Origin: Cystobasidiopsis lactophilus
Lineage: Eukaryota > Basidiomycota > Agaricostilbomycetes > Agaricostilbales > Chionosphaeraceae
NCBI GenBank assembly: GCA_001599975.1
Contig: BCIO01000003.1
Coordinates: 3,644,762 to 3,708,761 of the forward strand
Direction of reading: 5' to 3'
DNA: 64,000 nt
Part shown: piece after piece, positions 1-11,227 of the stretch
How positions within the stretch are numbered: the first letter of the stretch is position 1
Layout: every line of letters starts with the position of its first letter
Made by a program: the position numbers and the translations under genes
Notes under the pieces: generated by a model
Database searches by the model: none
The model's input: only the letters and a program-made list of their open reading frames with translations
Told to the model about the DNA's origin: nothing

Positions 1-1430
1 CCGCTGAATTGCCCTTAGGTGGTTCCGCCCTGCTGCCCGTGTTGGAAGCAATCAAACAGCCCGATCTGTAGCCCTCCGTATGAGAACTGAAGGCTGGTAG
101 CCACGGAAGGAGAGGACTTACACCCAGCCGCTCCAAAGACTGAGCCACTTGACAGCGAACGCCTTTGACGCTCCTCAAAGTGGCTATGTCGAGCTTCCAC
201 GGCTCGAGACATTTTGACTTTTAGTCGATTCTTGGATGCTCTGGGCCGCCTCTTCGCCCTTCTTCATCGAGCGCATGGGCGGGATCAAATTTGGCAGGTC
301 CCATGGCTGCAAAGTGGCTGGCAGCTCCGAGGCCTAGTCCGCCGTTGGATCCGGTCTTGCAGTTTCAATCAGCGCTGATGATGTATTTAACGGGAGGAAG
401 GCAAAACTCACACAATCACATTGCGCCCAGACAGGTCCAGCTTGCTAGATTTAGGCAACCAGGTACAGAGCTGGGAGTAAACGAAGCGTTCAGGACCGCA
501 AATCTCTGTAAGAATCGCGAGCTGTGTATGGAAGAAGGAGAGCAGGGAGTTGTCTGGGGACAAAGTAGCCAGTCGCTTGTTCGTCACTCCGTTCGTCCGT
601 TGCCAAGAGAGGTGAAATCCGGAGGCACAGCGCGTACATCACCGATGGCCTCTTTGATTGTGCAAGAAGGGAAGAGACGCCTCGGGAAGGTGCCTTGATG
701 CCAGAACGGAAAATTTCAATCTAGAGGTGTGCAAGCTGGCCGACCGCGTTGACCCTTCCTTGAGGATAGGAGCGCAGGCTCCAGACGGGGGACTCCGGTT
801 GCAGCCTCTGGATCAAAGTGCGCGAACCCTCCTCGCGGAGCGGCGTTGAAGCGCTCGCCGTCGTAGTCGCCTTTCATCACTCGCTAGAACACTCGTGCAT
901 GAGCCTCTGCCTCCCGACGCGTTTTGACAGGCGCTCACTTCTTGGAGGACGCCATATAATCTGCGCTCTTGGCCTCAGTTCAACAGCTTGTCAATGTACA
1001 TAGAGCCACAACGCACGAGTCTAAGCCAGAAGAACGCGGGTTTGTTTAATTTAGGGGGAGGAGCGCAGAATCAACAGCGACAACGCACAGAGCAGAATCA
1101 ANCCAGCGGCATGGATGGCCAAGCTGGTCGAGGCCGACATCGTCATGTTGGTTAATGAGCGTGAAGAGTTAACAGAAGCCAGGCAGAGGTGGAAGCGCAG
1201 GGCAAAGAGTCGCGGACTGCCGCAAAGTTGCTCAGAGCAGCTCAACACCACGTTTGGTAAGCCCAGCCCTCAAGGCCAGAGTGCAGTTCGAGCCAAAGCA
1301 CTCGACAGACTCGGAGCCTTCAATTCTCGGGGCGCTCGTCCGTGGCCGTCGTAACTTGATTCCGTGCGTGCGACATAGCGGCATTGACAGTCAGTTCCAT
1401 CCAAGAAGCTCGAAGCAGGTCAGAAGTGAA
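1..1430. other. No gene recognised
   Basis: Only short open frames without recognisable domains. One undetermined base (n) lies at 1102. The sequence from about 1430 onward shares segments with 3765 onward, so this stretch may be flanking remains of the same duplicated block. Confidence 0.4.
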
Positions 1431-2134
1431 GGCCGATTGGGCCGGTCGGGATCAAGAGGAATTTGGGCAGCTTGGTCATGGCTTGCCCCGAGCGACGACT
1501 CGGCTTCTGGGATCTGGTTCCACGCTCACTGTCTGCTCGAGAATGATCTATCATAATGATTGCCAGCGTCCAAGAGCGAGATCTAAGCGCCAGTGTCGTG
1601 TCCCGCTTCGGTTTTGGCTGCGAGCTCGTCAAGCTTGCGGTCTGCGGCAACTTGAGCAGCAAAATGCCTTTGTTATTTGCGCTTTTGCCTCTATTGATCT
1701 ATACAAATGCTTGATGTGGAGGTTTGACGAGCGAATCCAGTCTGGAAGAGCAGCTTGCCAGACCAGTCTGCGCACGCATAAAAAGACGCTGCCCATGCGA
1801 CTTCTGATGTCGCTTATGAACACACCTTCTGTGGGTCTCTACAGTCTTTTGAAACTGTAAACATCTAACTGAGGGCAACTTGGGACCTGAAGTATCCCAA
1901 AAGTGTCATCGCCACCGAGTATGCTCCAACGGCTGCGGAGGCTCGTGAATGACTCCGCTTGTGCTCGTGAAATTGTGGCACCACTAGCGCCCTCAGTTCA
2001 AGAGCCGTTGTATCCCCGCTTTTTGAGCTTGTCCAGCCCTGCCAATTTTCTTGCTCCGTTGCGTCCACTTTCAGCTCCCGCCTCAGCATTTTTTCGGCCT
2101 GCTTTTCACCCTCAGTTATTGGCATTCAGTTCAT

Positions 2135-2408
2135 GTAGGTGACGGTACACTCGGGGCTTCTGGGGGTGGCTGCGTCAAGAAGGGCGAGGCCGTCCAAGTC
2201 ACTGAGTAAGAAGGAGCGTGTTCCCTTGGGCGGGTTCCTGGGCCTCGGTCTCCTTCGGGGGCTTGGCCCGTCAGGACCGTCCTATGGGCGGTCTCCGGAT
2301 ACTTGGTGAGGCGGGCGTGCTGAGTCTCGCTTTGATCTGCCCCTGTCGTTCCTCGGGGCCTCCTGATCCTGCCTGTCGGTGTACTGACTTTACGTCGTGC
2401 ATTGACAG
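2135..2408 (+). repeat. Intron-shaped repeat, copy 1
   Basis: 274 bp beginning GTAGGTGACGG and ending CATTGACAG, the ends of a canonical GT-AG intron. It shares internal blocks with the copies at 2451 and 4779: GGGCGAGG, a GGGTTCCTGGGCC stretch, CTTGGCCCGT, CCTATGGGC and CTGCCTGTC near the 3' end. It is the most diverged copy. It lies 42 bp from copy 2. Confidence 0.7.
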
Positions 2409-2450
2409 TTTCATCGCACTCGACGCCTCTCTGGACCCCTGTGATACCAA

Positions 2451-2734
2451 GTAGGTGACGGCCATCCTCGAGGCTTCAGGAAGTCAGCTTGTCTTCAAGA
2501 GGGGCGAGGTCTCCGTATTCACCGTTGAAGGATGACGTTCCCTTGGACGGGTTCCTGGGCCACGTTCTTCCCCGGCACTGGGAAGCTTGGCCCGTTCGGA
2601 CCGCCCTATGGGCTTCGCTGGATACATGGGGGTGCGGAAGTGCCGGACCTGGGCTCGTTCTGCTCCGTCGTTCCTTGAGGACCCTGATCCTGCCTGTCTG
2701 TCAGCGTTCTGACTTTATGTCTTTGCCTTGACAG
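2451..2734 (+). repeat. Intron-shaped repeat, copy 2
   Basis: 284 bp beginning GTAGGTGACGG and ending TGCCTTGACAG. It is clearly closest to the copy at 4779: both share CAAGAGGGGCGAGGTCTCC, GGGGGTGCGGAAGTGCCGGA and CTGTCTGTCAGCGTTCTGAC. The homology starts and stops at the splice-site-like ends. Confidence 0.75.
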
Positions 2735-4442
2735 ATACCCTTCTCAATCGACCTCGACTTGTCTTTCGTTTTAGGCTAGCACTACTTTCATGTATATCAA
2801 TTTTGCATTTGCTAAAGTATGCCTGCTCGTGTCCCTTTCAGCCGAAACACTTCGATTTCTTTGGGTCGCAACATCGACATTTCACGGAGATCTCGTAAAG
2901 AAGCAGGTTTTGTGCTGCCCCGAGAAGATGGAGTAGCAATGAGGCCAGGCGACTCGGGCCATGGAAGGGCGCAAAAACAAAGGGACACTGATTTTGATAT
3001 CATATAAATCACTAGGGATCATAAGCATGCGATCAAGCAATCTAAAGGCCGACAATGTCAAGGCATCAGCTCACAAGACATGCTGGTCCAAAAGACCGCA
3101 CCTACGGACCAATCGCAGAGAAGGATGCGAGCATGAAGCTTTTAGAGTAGCTCGGTGTAGCTCATAGCCCTCCTGCGATCCAAATGGCCAGCCAAAAGAC
3201 CGAGTGTTGACCCCATCAATGCGACCGTGCGACGACCAATTGGTGCCTTCCTGCCCTTCTCCCCTTGAACCTTTCTGCGTTTCGCCCGCATACTCTCTGA
3301 GCGTTTGGGGTGGTAACTGACGATGCCGCCGATGTGAAATTTGAGGCCTGGATGGACCAACCAACGGCATTGACCTGCTTGGCGCTTGTCCATAACCAAG
3401 AGGACATCTTTACAGGTGGCATAGCAATGCTCTTGGAGCTAGGCAATACCGAGCGACCTGCTCAAAGGACAGCGCCTGGTGGAGCTCGACGCCTAAACCG
3501 CCGAAGGACGCCGACCGATGGCCACCCGAATCTGGCCACTCTGGGGGTTGATCACACATTTACGCGATCCAAAAAGCACAAAATGACGTGCTGGAGAGGT
3601 AAGGAGCATTGACAGTTTTGGGGCAGCTGGCGGATTGGCGCGCCTCGGGGCGAGAAAATCATGCATCGACCCGGCACTCCAGGAAGCGTTTCCACAGGCC
3701 ATTGTAGCTTGTTGCATCGACACAGTATCATATGGTATACCAAAACGCGCTGAACGAGAGCAAGGGTTGGGCCGGTCGGGATCAAGAGAGATTCCGAGCC
3801 TGGCGAGCTGGCGTCGGCGATGGCTTGCCTCGAGCGACGACTTGGCTTCTGGGATCATGTTGCCTGCTCGCGATCTCATTCTAGATGTATGGCTTGATGA
3901 TCGCCAGTGTCTGCCGTCCAGCTCCGAATTTCAAGACGGCCTTGTCCGTTCAAGTCTCTCTCTGTGCTGGTCGCCTCTCGTTTCTAGACATCAAATGCCT
4001 CTTTGTTTGCCTTTTTGGCGCTTTGATCCTACCAATCTGCTTGCTCTGAGTGCTGAATGCCTAGATGACGATCGGGACACCTTCTCAGCCTACCAGAATT
4101 CACATGCTTCGAAAACCCGTTGGCGAGCGGCTTCCCTTTTGTCTTTGTGGCGCAACCTTTCACGGCAGTTGGAACTTTATATGGTATCAGTGATCGACCC
4201 TGAAGCAGTGCCGGAGTGTGCTTCGTCGCCAAAGGGTCATCGCCACCCAAAGGCCCTAACGCTGGTCCTTGGCTTGTGAAAGTTTGCCGTTGGGCCACTC
4301 ATGATTCCATTTCAGCTGATAGCAAAGTTTGTTTCCCCACTCACTTCCTCTTGGGCACCGAAGCCTGCGAATTTTCTTGCTCTCGTCGACCTCGCACCTC
4401 TTCCGATTTTTTCAACCCGCGCCAGCTTCTGCCAGCTTTCGC

Positions 4443-4778
4443 ATGTCTAGGTTCACTCCTATATCATGCCCCGGTGTAACAGCCAAGATCGGACGCAAGG
4501 CTTTCAAGAACGTTGGCTTTCCGGTGGCCGAAGTCTTCACTGGCGAGGAGCCGCCGATGTCTTGGGACTTCCTGCGACTGCTTCTTCTTTGCCAGGTTAC
4601 TTTTTGTTCTTCACTGTTGGGGCTCCACGGACCTGTTCTCAAGACGGACGCCCAGCCTGACTTCGACCTTGCGCGCGCTCAACACTTCTACGACAACATC
4701 GTTCGAGGTGTGTCGACTTTCTAATGCGCTAGCTTACAACGCTCATCACATCCTCTAGAACAATGGCCTCACTATCCC
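4443..4778 (+). CDS. Possible exons of an unrecognised gene
   Basis: An open frame from ATG 4443 gives a fairly natural protein (KIGRKAFKNVGFPVAEVFTG about residue 15). After a possible small intron near 4710-4758 with a CTCTAG acceptor it continues NNGLTIP. It stops exactly where intron-shaped repeat copy 3 begins with GTAGGTGA. Splicing across that repeat does not enter the RING-protein frame, so the two may be separate genes. No family recognised. Confidence 0.25.
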
Positions 4779-5059
4779 GTAGGTGATGGTTTCCTCCGAG
4801 GCTTCTGGATGTCAGCTTGCCTTCAAGAGGGGCGAGGTCTCCAAACTCACCGTCGAAGGATGACGCACCCTTGGGATGTACCTGGGCCACGCACTCCCCG
4901 GCATTGGGAGCTTGGCCCGTCAGGCTTACCCTATGGGCTTCGCCGGAGACATGGGGGTGCGGAAGTGCCGGACCCGGGCTCGTACTGCTCTGTCGCACCT
5001 TGCGGTTTCTGTCCCTACCTGTCTGTCAGCGTTCTGACTTTTTGTCTTTACCTTGACAG
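4779..5059 (+). repeat. Intron-shaped repeat, copy 3
   Basis: 281 bp from GTAGGTGATGG to ACCTTGACAG. The next three bases are the ATG of the RING-finger gene, so if spliced it would be a 5'-UTR intron. It is highly similar to copy 2. Confidence 0.75.
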
Positions 5060-6000
5060 ATGCCCAGAAATCGCTGGAGCCGGGTCGAAATCGAGCAGGT
5101 CGTTGAAGAATTGGCGGCCCCCGCTGCCGCACCAATGCCCTTACAAAGGAAACGCAAGGCAGAAGATGACGAGGACCAACCCTTGACATTCAGCATGGAA
5201 GAAGCGTAGGTACCTCTTCTGTCCCTTCTCAACCGTTCTCAAGATCCAAACAGGCTACGATGTCCGATTTGCATTGACGTGGTTTCGGCACCTCGCACTT
5301 TGGGCTGTGGTCATTCGGTGAGGCGCCTCTCACCACCTCCCTTCCTTTGTTGCCCGTTAATCATATTGCATTTGTAGTTCTGCGGCAAATGCCTAGCCAA
5401 GGCGGTTCCGAGCCTTTACGTGAGTTTGCTCCCTCTTTCGCTCGTATCCAGAGCCAACTTGTCTCGTCAGGGTCCTTGGCCGTGTCCCAACTGTCAACGG
5501 CTGTCGAAGTCAGCGAACCTCAACGTCATGCTGGAGAACGCTGCTGCTGTTTGTGTGGTAGGCTGACAGCACTTGCCCAGTTCGTTCACCCAGGCCCTTC
5601 TGACCTCTGTTCACAGAAGAAAGGTTTCAGCACAGAAGAGGCGCTTCTCCTTCACAACGAGATGCGCGACCAGCGAAAGACCCTCAGCCACCTCGCAGCT
5701 TCGCTCTCAACGACGAACGAGACTTTGGCCGCCACCAGTGCCGCCACCAACGACGCCTTGGCCGATGTCTCCGACAAGCTGGGGGAGATTGACGAGAGGG
5801 AGCACCAGCGTGTCTCAGCGGCCAGCAAGTGGTGCTTGTGCCGCCTTGCTTGGGCTGGTGTTTGCAAGTCGGGCGGTTTCGTCGCCAAGCGCCTTCGTCT
5901 TAGTGAGTTGCCTCTTTCTTCCGTCTTCTCCCACTTCACTCATCTCATTGCTTCTGATACGAACAGTGTGAAGGGCCCCGTCCTCATTATCTTCAAATAG
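5060..6000 (+). CDS. RING-finger (C3HC4) protein, probable E3 ubiquitin ligase
   Basis: Five exons: 5060-5205, 5254-5317, 5378-5419, 5471-5557 and 5617-6000. They total 723 nt (240 aa). After a charged N-terminus the spliced protein has a C3HC4 RING: CPIC, then CGHSFCGKC, then WPCPNCQ. Its cysteines and histidine are spread over exons 2-4, which supports the splice model. The C-terminal half is helical and Ser/Thr/Ala-rich, possibly a short coiled coil. Proteins of this build usually recruit an E2 and ubiquitylate a target; the target cannot be read here. The last exon could instead be spliced at a GTGAGT near 5901, which would shorten the tail. The ATG directly follows intron-shaped repeat copy 3. 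Confidence 0.75.
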
Positions 6001-6759
6001 CAGCAGCATCTTTCGGAATTCGCAATGAGAGCAACAACAAATTTGATATCCCTCTTAATGTACTTTGAAACTCTGATCCCTATTTGTCATACCTTCTCTC
6101 CTGTCCGCATCCTTCTCTCCTGAGCCATTGATGCCTTTGAGTTGCGCCGAGCGAGTCTTGATGAAAGTTGGCACCCTGCCGCCCCTTGAGCCAAAAGGAT
6201 CGGCAGTGGCGGAACAGGTGGAGCAAGAAGACTGCGCATAAAAGATGAAGGAGATGATGGCCTTTATTCCACATAGATGTCTGTGAGCGACCAACCAAAG
6301 ATCAGCAACCGGGAAAGATGAACGGAAGGCGATCAGCTCACATGAAATGCTAGCTCTAAAGACTGCACAAAGATTATCTGTAAGAGGGACACAAAAGCTC
6401 TATCAGATCGTGCGAGACTGATGTAGGGACGGCCGCCGCTTACAGCCCTCCTAAAAGTCCAAGTGGCGAGGACCAAAGTGGTGCACTTCACTTCCACATT
6501 ATCATCTGTGAGAAAAGGGTGCGGCTAAAATCAGATGTGAAGGTCTGATAGAGTAGGCGCCCAATCTCACAGGCCAGTAGGTCCCAGCAGGCAGCTGTGG
6601 GACGGAAGTCGAGGAGGTATTCTCAGCAAAACTTCGGTGAAAGTGCCCAAAACTTCCCACGCACCTGTTCTTGCTCAGCCAGCGTGAACTTGTGCGCGAC
6701 TCTTGAGGGCGCCCTGGGCCTGTGGGCCCGTCCATAGCATTTAAGATCAGCACTTCCGC
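6001..6759. other. No gene recognised; echoes of 2760-3200
   Basis: 6320-6460 shares short blocks with 3060-3190, for example GATCAGCTCACA and CAGCCCTCCT. This suggests a further duplicated segment beyond the 1436/3765 pair. No convincing coding sequence seen. Confidence 0.35.
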
Positions 6760-7160
6760 CTATCTTTGAGTAAGGGCCGGGGGGACGCACGGCAGCTTGC
6801 CACCGCCAAAGAACTTGGTGGACGACGCTTCGGAAGTGGCGGGGTAGAGCGCTGCGAGCGTAGGTCCAGCCGCGGACTCGACGAGCGCTTTGGAGGCGGA
6901 GCCGCTGATGGCCGGTGGTGGCAGCCTGTTCGGCGCGCTACGTCAAACATGCATCTCTGGATGAGGGTAGGTAGCCAGTGACGAACCCGATAGCTTCTGC
7001 CCTGGTCGGTTCGGAGAGGAGGAGCTGGGCCAAGGCTGCCTGGGTGACGGGCTGGAGCTTGGGGTAGTCCCGGCGGAAGTCGCGGGTGAAGTACTGGTTG
7101 TTGGCCACGTCCGAGGCCAATGTGGCAGGCTTAGCGTAGATCTCCTTGCGGGCTGTTCGT
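6760..7160 (-). CDS. Probable mitochondrial complex I accessory subunit (NUZM / 21.3 kDa-like), 5' end unresolved
   Basis: Two exons join in frame: 6987 to about 7157, and 6760-6937. The upstream exon reads NNQYFTRDFRRDYPKLQPVT, and the downstream one ends with a SAAGPTLAALYPATSEAS stretch and KFFGGGKLPCVPPA before the stop at 6760-6762. The N-P/Q-Y-x-x-RD-x-RR-x-YP-x-L-x-x-VTQ pattern followed by a Gly-rich FFGGG-x-LP-x-VPPA tail is what I recall of the fungal NADH:ubiquinone oxidoreductase 21.3 kDa family, a peripheral inner-membrane subunit. The start lies upstream, probably past another intron ending near 7160. The family call is from memory of motifs only. Confidence 0.5.
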
Positions 7161-7713
7161 GACCACCTCGGTCAGCCAGGAAAGATCATGGCTGATGGGC
7201 AGGGCAAAGGCACGCACAAGCTGGCGCCGGGTTGCGCTGCACTCGGTAATCGGTCAGGCCGGCGTTGATAGAACTGCGTCGACAACATCAGCCTGAGGTC
7301 CAGTAGAGAGCAGGATAAGTCGCACGGATTGGCAACCTGTCAAGGCAGCCGAGCGTGTCAGGCAATCTGTTATGCGGGCTAATGGAGCGGCTGGCCACTG
7401 ACCAGGGCCTTCCTGAGCTTCTCCCACACGCCCGTCGAGCTCTGGTGGTACCTGTCCACATTGCCAAAAGTCAATACAGAGATTTGTATAAGGCAGACAG
7501 GGCAGAGGCAGACTTGAACGGGTTGCTCGACATTTTGGCGGCCATCTTGTCGGTCTGCTCCTGCCTGCATTCCAAGCCCGAGGATAAGCCACTGAGTGCT
7601 TATATGCCAGGACACTGAACCTGCCTGGGAAAGGGGACCGGAAGCGACGCTGCTCAAATCCGGGCGGCGGTCAAAGGGCAAGCCTGTTTTGTGGCGAGGG
7701 ACCGCCGTCGGAA
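7161..7713. other. No gene recognised
   Basis: Contains the unresolved 5' end of the minus-strand complex I-like gene and the upstream region of MoaE. Nothing else stood out. Confidence 0.4.
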
Positions 7714-8344
7714 ATGCCAAGTCACGATTTGCACACTGCCCAAGGCGACTTCTTGAGCCTGACCGAGGACGTCCTGGACGAGGCCGCTTTGCTGAATGCC
7801 TGCCGCTCCCCTGCTGCCGGCGCCCTCTGCTCGTTCGTCGGCACCACCCGCGACAGCTTCCAAGGTTGCTCTCCCGCCTCCCCTCATTGCCTTGTCGTTC
7901 TCCCAAATTTGAGTGTCTGGGAGTTGTGAAACAGGCAAAACCGTCACCAGGCTGGAGTACGAAGCCTACGTCCCGCTGGCGCTCAAGACGCTCTCCGAGA
8001 TCGCCCTCCACGCCCGCGCCCTCGCCTCCTCCGGCGCTTTCAGCTTCCCGTCTCCAACAGCCAACCTACCTAAAGGTCCAGCACCAGCCCCGCCGCCATC
8101 AACAGGCAATGCCAAGGAGCTGATCCGGATCGCCATCTCCCACCGACTCGGCGTGGTCCCGCCCGCAGAGAGCTCGATTGTCATCGTCGTCGCGTGCGGG
8201 CACCGCAGGGAGAGCTTTGCCGCGTGCGAGTGGATCTTGGAGGAGGTCAAGAAGAAGGCGCAGGTCTGGAAGAAGGAGGTGTACGCCCAAGGGAACGGCG
8301 GGGGCGGTGGCGTCGAAGGTGGAGCGTGGAAGGAGAACTTCTAA
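7714..8344 (+). CDS. Molybdopterin synthase large subunit (MoaE / MOCS2B)
   Basis: Exons 7714-7864 and 7935-8344 (intron GTTGCT...ACAG) give 186 aa. Recognisable MoaE elements in order: GALCSFVGTTRD near residue 35, LEYEAYVPLA after the intron, RIAISHRLGVVPPAESSIVI, then VVACGHRRESFAACEW and a C-terminal KKKAQVWKKE that carries the conserved lysines of the active site. The enzyme transfers sulfur from the small subunit MoaD/MOCS2A to precursor Z to make molybdopterin, in the cytosol. The middle has a Pro-rich insertion (about residues 95-120), and the C-terminus has a Gly run, both usual in fungal versions. The small-subunit gene is not seen nearby. The presence of MoaE implies the host makes molybdenum cofactor. 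Confidence 0.88.
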
Positions 8345-8872
8345 GGCCCCCCAGATCTGCTGGAAAATCTTGCTCGGTATACAAAGAGACCAGATGGGGG
8401 ACCCATGCTGTCGGAAGTGGATTGAGCCTAAGCGTGAGCCCCCTTCTCCCGAGCCAAGCTGAGACCTCGCCCAACCCGTTGACTCTACAGGTACCTCAAG
8501 ACCCACCACCACACATTCGGTCTCGTTTGCAGCCGCTGCTCATTGGTGGATCCTCGTACCGGCAGCGGGTGCTCAAAGTCGCTGGCACCAAATTTGGCCG
8601 TCCGCCTCGTGTACCACAGGAGACATGCCCACACTCAAGCGAGGGCACAGGGGCCGAAGGGGAGAGAAGGCCTAACAGCTCTAGTGGAACGCATGAGATT
8701 GCAAAGAGAACGACGGGGGTCTGCAAAGCGCCAATTCCTCAGCCTGCCTCTTGGTCTCTCGCTGAGTAGCCGGACGGTCGGAAGGAAAACAAGAAACGCA
8801 TAAGAAGGAGATCGTGATGTTGGATGAGTTGAGTCGGCATAGGCAAATGGTCAGGGCAAAGACTGCGCCCGA
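8345..8872. other. No gene recognised
   Basis: Short open frames only. One plus-strand frame around 8490-8800 is His/Cys/Arg-rich but shows no domain. Confidence 0.4.
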
Positions 8873-9930
8873 TCAGCCGTGGTGCTCGAAGGGAAAGATT
8901 GCTTCGAAGCTGATCGGGTTGGGGATGCAGAAAATGTTGTCAAAGTCGGCTGGCTTGGGTGTATCTGGAGCCCGACAGCCGCATCAGAGGTCGGAAGCGG
9001 CATTTGGTAAAGATCGCACTTACTCTGCTCTGTGAGATCTCGATAGGCGTGAGGCTCGTCGTGCCATATATTCATTTCATTCACAAAGTGGCACATCTTG
9101 TAGCCATAGGGTTTGACGTGGGTGCCGTTCAGCATGTTGGTGCCGTGCGCCACTCTGCTGGCGTACTCGGAGTGCTCGGGTTGGGGCTGCCAGTCCTCTG
9201 GCCAGGCGCTTTTGATAGCATGGTGACAGCCGTACCAGAGCGCGACGTAGTCCCAATAGGGCTGCAGCGCCTTGTTGACGCTTCGAGTCTCCATCTTTCC
9301 ATCCAGCCCAAGACGGCGGCGCCAGGAAGGGTGGACACCGGCACCGGCAGACTTTGCCAAGCTGTGATCTTTCGAGTACTGGCCTTGCATGATGCCCGGC
9401 GACGAGAAACGCTTGGCCATCACGTTATGTCGTTCATTGAACTCGGTGGCCAACTTCAAGTCTTTGGGCTTCAAGTCGTTACTGCCAGCAAGAAGTCCCA
9501 CATTCTGGTGCAACGAGATGCCGTTGAACGCCAAGACGCGGCGCTCCTTGTTGATAATGGCCGTCAGAACCAAGTGTAGGAAGATCGTCTTGTCATGGTT
9601 GATGGTAGGCGCAACGATACCGAATCTCGCCTTGAACTGGTCGAGATTGGCCAGGTGGAAAGCACCCAAGCTCCCAGAGGTGACGCACTTCTTGATCTTC
9701 TTCTGCACTTCATCCCAGAGCGGAGGTAGAGGAGTTGACAATTCAGGTTCAGCCAGCTCTTCTCGCAGCTCGTGCGCCAAAGCGAGTGCTGTGCTGTCAA
9801 CTCGAGAGCTCTCAATTGGTGTAGGCTGTTGCAAAGATCCTGAATGGACTGTGATGACTAGGCAGAAGAGTTCAGGGTTTTCAGCGTTGTAGGCTTCGAC
9901 GATTTGCGTGAGGGTCGGAATGTAGGACAT
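8873..9930 (-). CDS. Uncharacterised protein
   Basis: Exon 1 runs from ATG 9930 to 9024. A 58-nt GTAAGT...CAG intron (8966-9023) leads to exon 2, ending TGA at 8873-8875. Using this intron replaces a low-complexity tail with a natural-looking one (PADFDNIFCIPNPISFEAIF, ending EHHG). The protein is about 320 aa, mixed alpha/beta in character, with conserved-looking aromatic patches (LQPYWDYVALWYGCHHA, AWPEDWQPQP, KPYGYKMCHFVNEMNIW). No signal peptide or membrane segment. ATG 9930 was preferred over the upstream in-frame ATG at 9990 because that one overlaps a TATA box. I do not recognise the family. Confidence 0.65.
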
Positions 9931-9989
9931 ATTAGGTGTCTCCGGTGAAGTAAACTTGATGGGTGAGAAGAAAGCGCGGTCTAAGAGCA

Positions 9990-9999
9990 CCTTTTATAG
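9990..9999 (-). promoter_or_regulatory. TATA box of the 9930 gene
   Basis: The minus strand reads CTATAAAAGG about 60 nt upstream of ATG 9930, a near-consensus TATA element with suitable spacing for a short 5' UTR. Confidence 0.5.
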
Positions 10000-11227
10000 A
10001 GGCCATCGAGCACAAAGGACCCCCTCGTAAGGAGACAGAGACGTGCCTCGAAGACCATTCGAAGGCATTAATTAGTCAGTCTACTTCAGGCCTCCGTAAG
10101 ATTCTGGATGCAATCAAAGGGGTCCGAGGTTCGCGAAGAAAGAAATTGCCGGCTGACCGGGCCGTCGCCACAGGAAGATCCAGAGTGACCAAGTGCAAGA
10201 GACCCTAACGTCCTCTCGAAAGTTCACCTTTGAACTGGTGTTGCATTCTTGCCCTGTCCCAGTCGGCACACCCGGTCACCTCGACATCTCGAAACAGGGT
10301 TTTGGCAGACCGACTTGGCACGGCGGACGAGGCTTCAGAAGGTTGTCAAGTTTCAAGGTGGCACATGAAGGAGACAGAACGACCTGAACCGTCTAGAAGA
10401 GTCACTCGAGAGACTGCGTCCGTGTCATCCAGCACACATTCTTCTCTTACAGGAACAAGACCGCCCCATTGTCAGTTCTGAGTGGTCTACGGCGCGGAGA
10501 TGCAGTCCTGTAGACGACAGAAGACGCAGGTAGACACAGTCGGAGATAGGCAGACAGAGAAGCAGCTCAGCCTTGAGCCAGGTAGGAAGGTCGGTCGATG
10601 ACTGCTATGCCTGGCAGAAGGGATTTGCGAGCTCAATACCAAGCATATTCGGAGCCTGTTGCATCGAATCAAGACGCCCGAGCCAAGAACAGGTGGCTAC
10701 GAGAGTCTGGACCTGCATGCACGCAACAGCGAAGGGGAGCAGGACAGGGTGGATTCAGGCTCTCTTGGCCAAGTAAGCCCTCGCACTGGCATTAACGGGA
10801 AACTCTAAACGCAGCGCTCAGTGGGCAGCAGCAAACGCCGTTCTCAGACCGCAGATAACGAGTGGCAAGAAGTGTCGCGGCCGTGAAACGCGAGCGCCGG
10901 CGGCAGGCTCCCGCTTGTGGCTCTGGCCTCCTCAGATGCTTTCCATTGGCTCATTCGAGCAGGCACGAAGGAATAAAACGTGTCTCGGTGGCGGAAAGGC
11001 TGTACGGGAAGAGCATCTTGAAACAAGTGGAACTATATTTTGCAAAGGGGCAGTTCCCGTTTAAAGTGGTTTAGAAGCATTTGGCTTCGCCGGCAGAGGT
11101 GCTGTGATTCACAGTATTGTGAGCATGATGGCCAAGTGGGGGCAAGGAAAGGAAGGGCTCACTTCAAGACTGTTGAGATGATGAGGGCGTCGAGTCAGCT
11201 CTGCCAAACGGAGAAAGAGGAACCGTC
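10000..11227. other. No gene recognised
   Basis: Open frames are short and mutually inconsistent. It lies upstream of the 9930 gene and downstream of the V-ATPase c' gene. Confidence 0.4.

Larger units (their letters stand above)
1436..2740 (+). repeat. Left copy of a diverged duplicated block
   Basis: Segments match 3765-5060 in the same order: a GGGCCGGTCGGGATCAAGAG core (1440 and 3766), a GAGCGACGACT(C/T)GGCTTCTGGGATC motif (about 1490 and 3832), an AATTTTCTTGCTC segment (2044 and 4372), and the ~280-bp intron-shaped repeat at the right end. No open frame survives across the left copy, so it looks decayed. Confidence 0.55.
3765..5060 (+). repeat. Right copy of the duplicated block
   Basis: Partner of 1436-2740, with the same order of shared segments. 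This copy leads into the RING-finger gene. It also contains a coding-like stretch (4443-4778) that is missing from the left copy. Confidence 0.5.

Noticed and set aside
4779-5059. Repeat copy 3 as an intron joining the 4443-4778 exons to the RING gene
   Set aside because: The phase after splicing does not enter the RING frame; a 5'-UTR intron or separate genes fit better.
9931-9990. Upstream ATG at 9990 as the start of the unknown minus-strand gene
   Set aside because: It coincides with the TATA box (TATAAAAG), so it would lie upstream of transcription.
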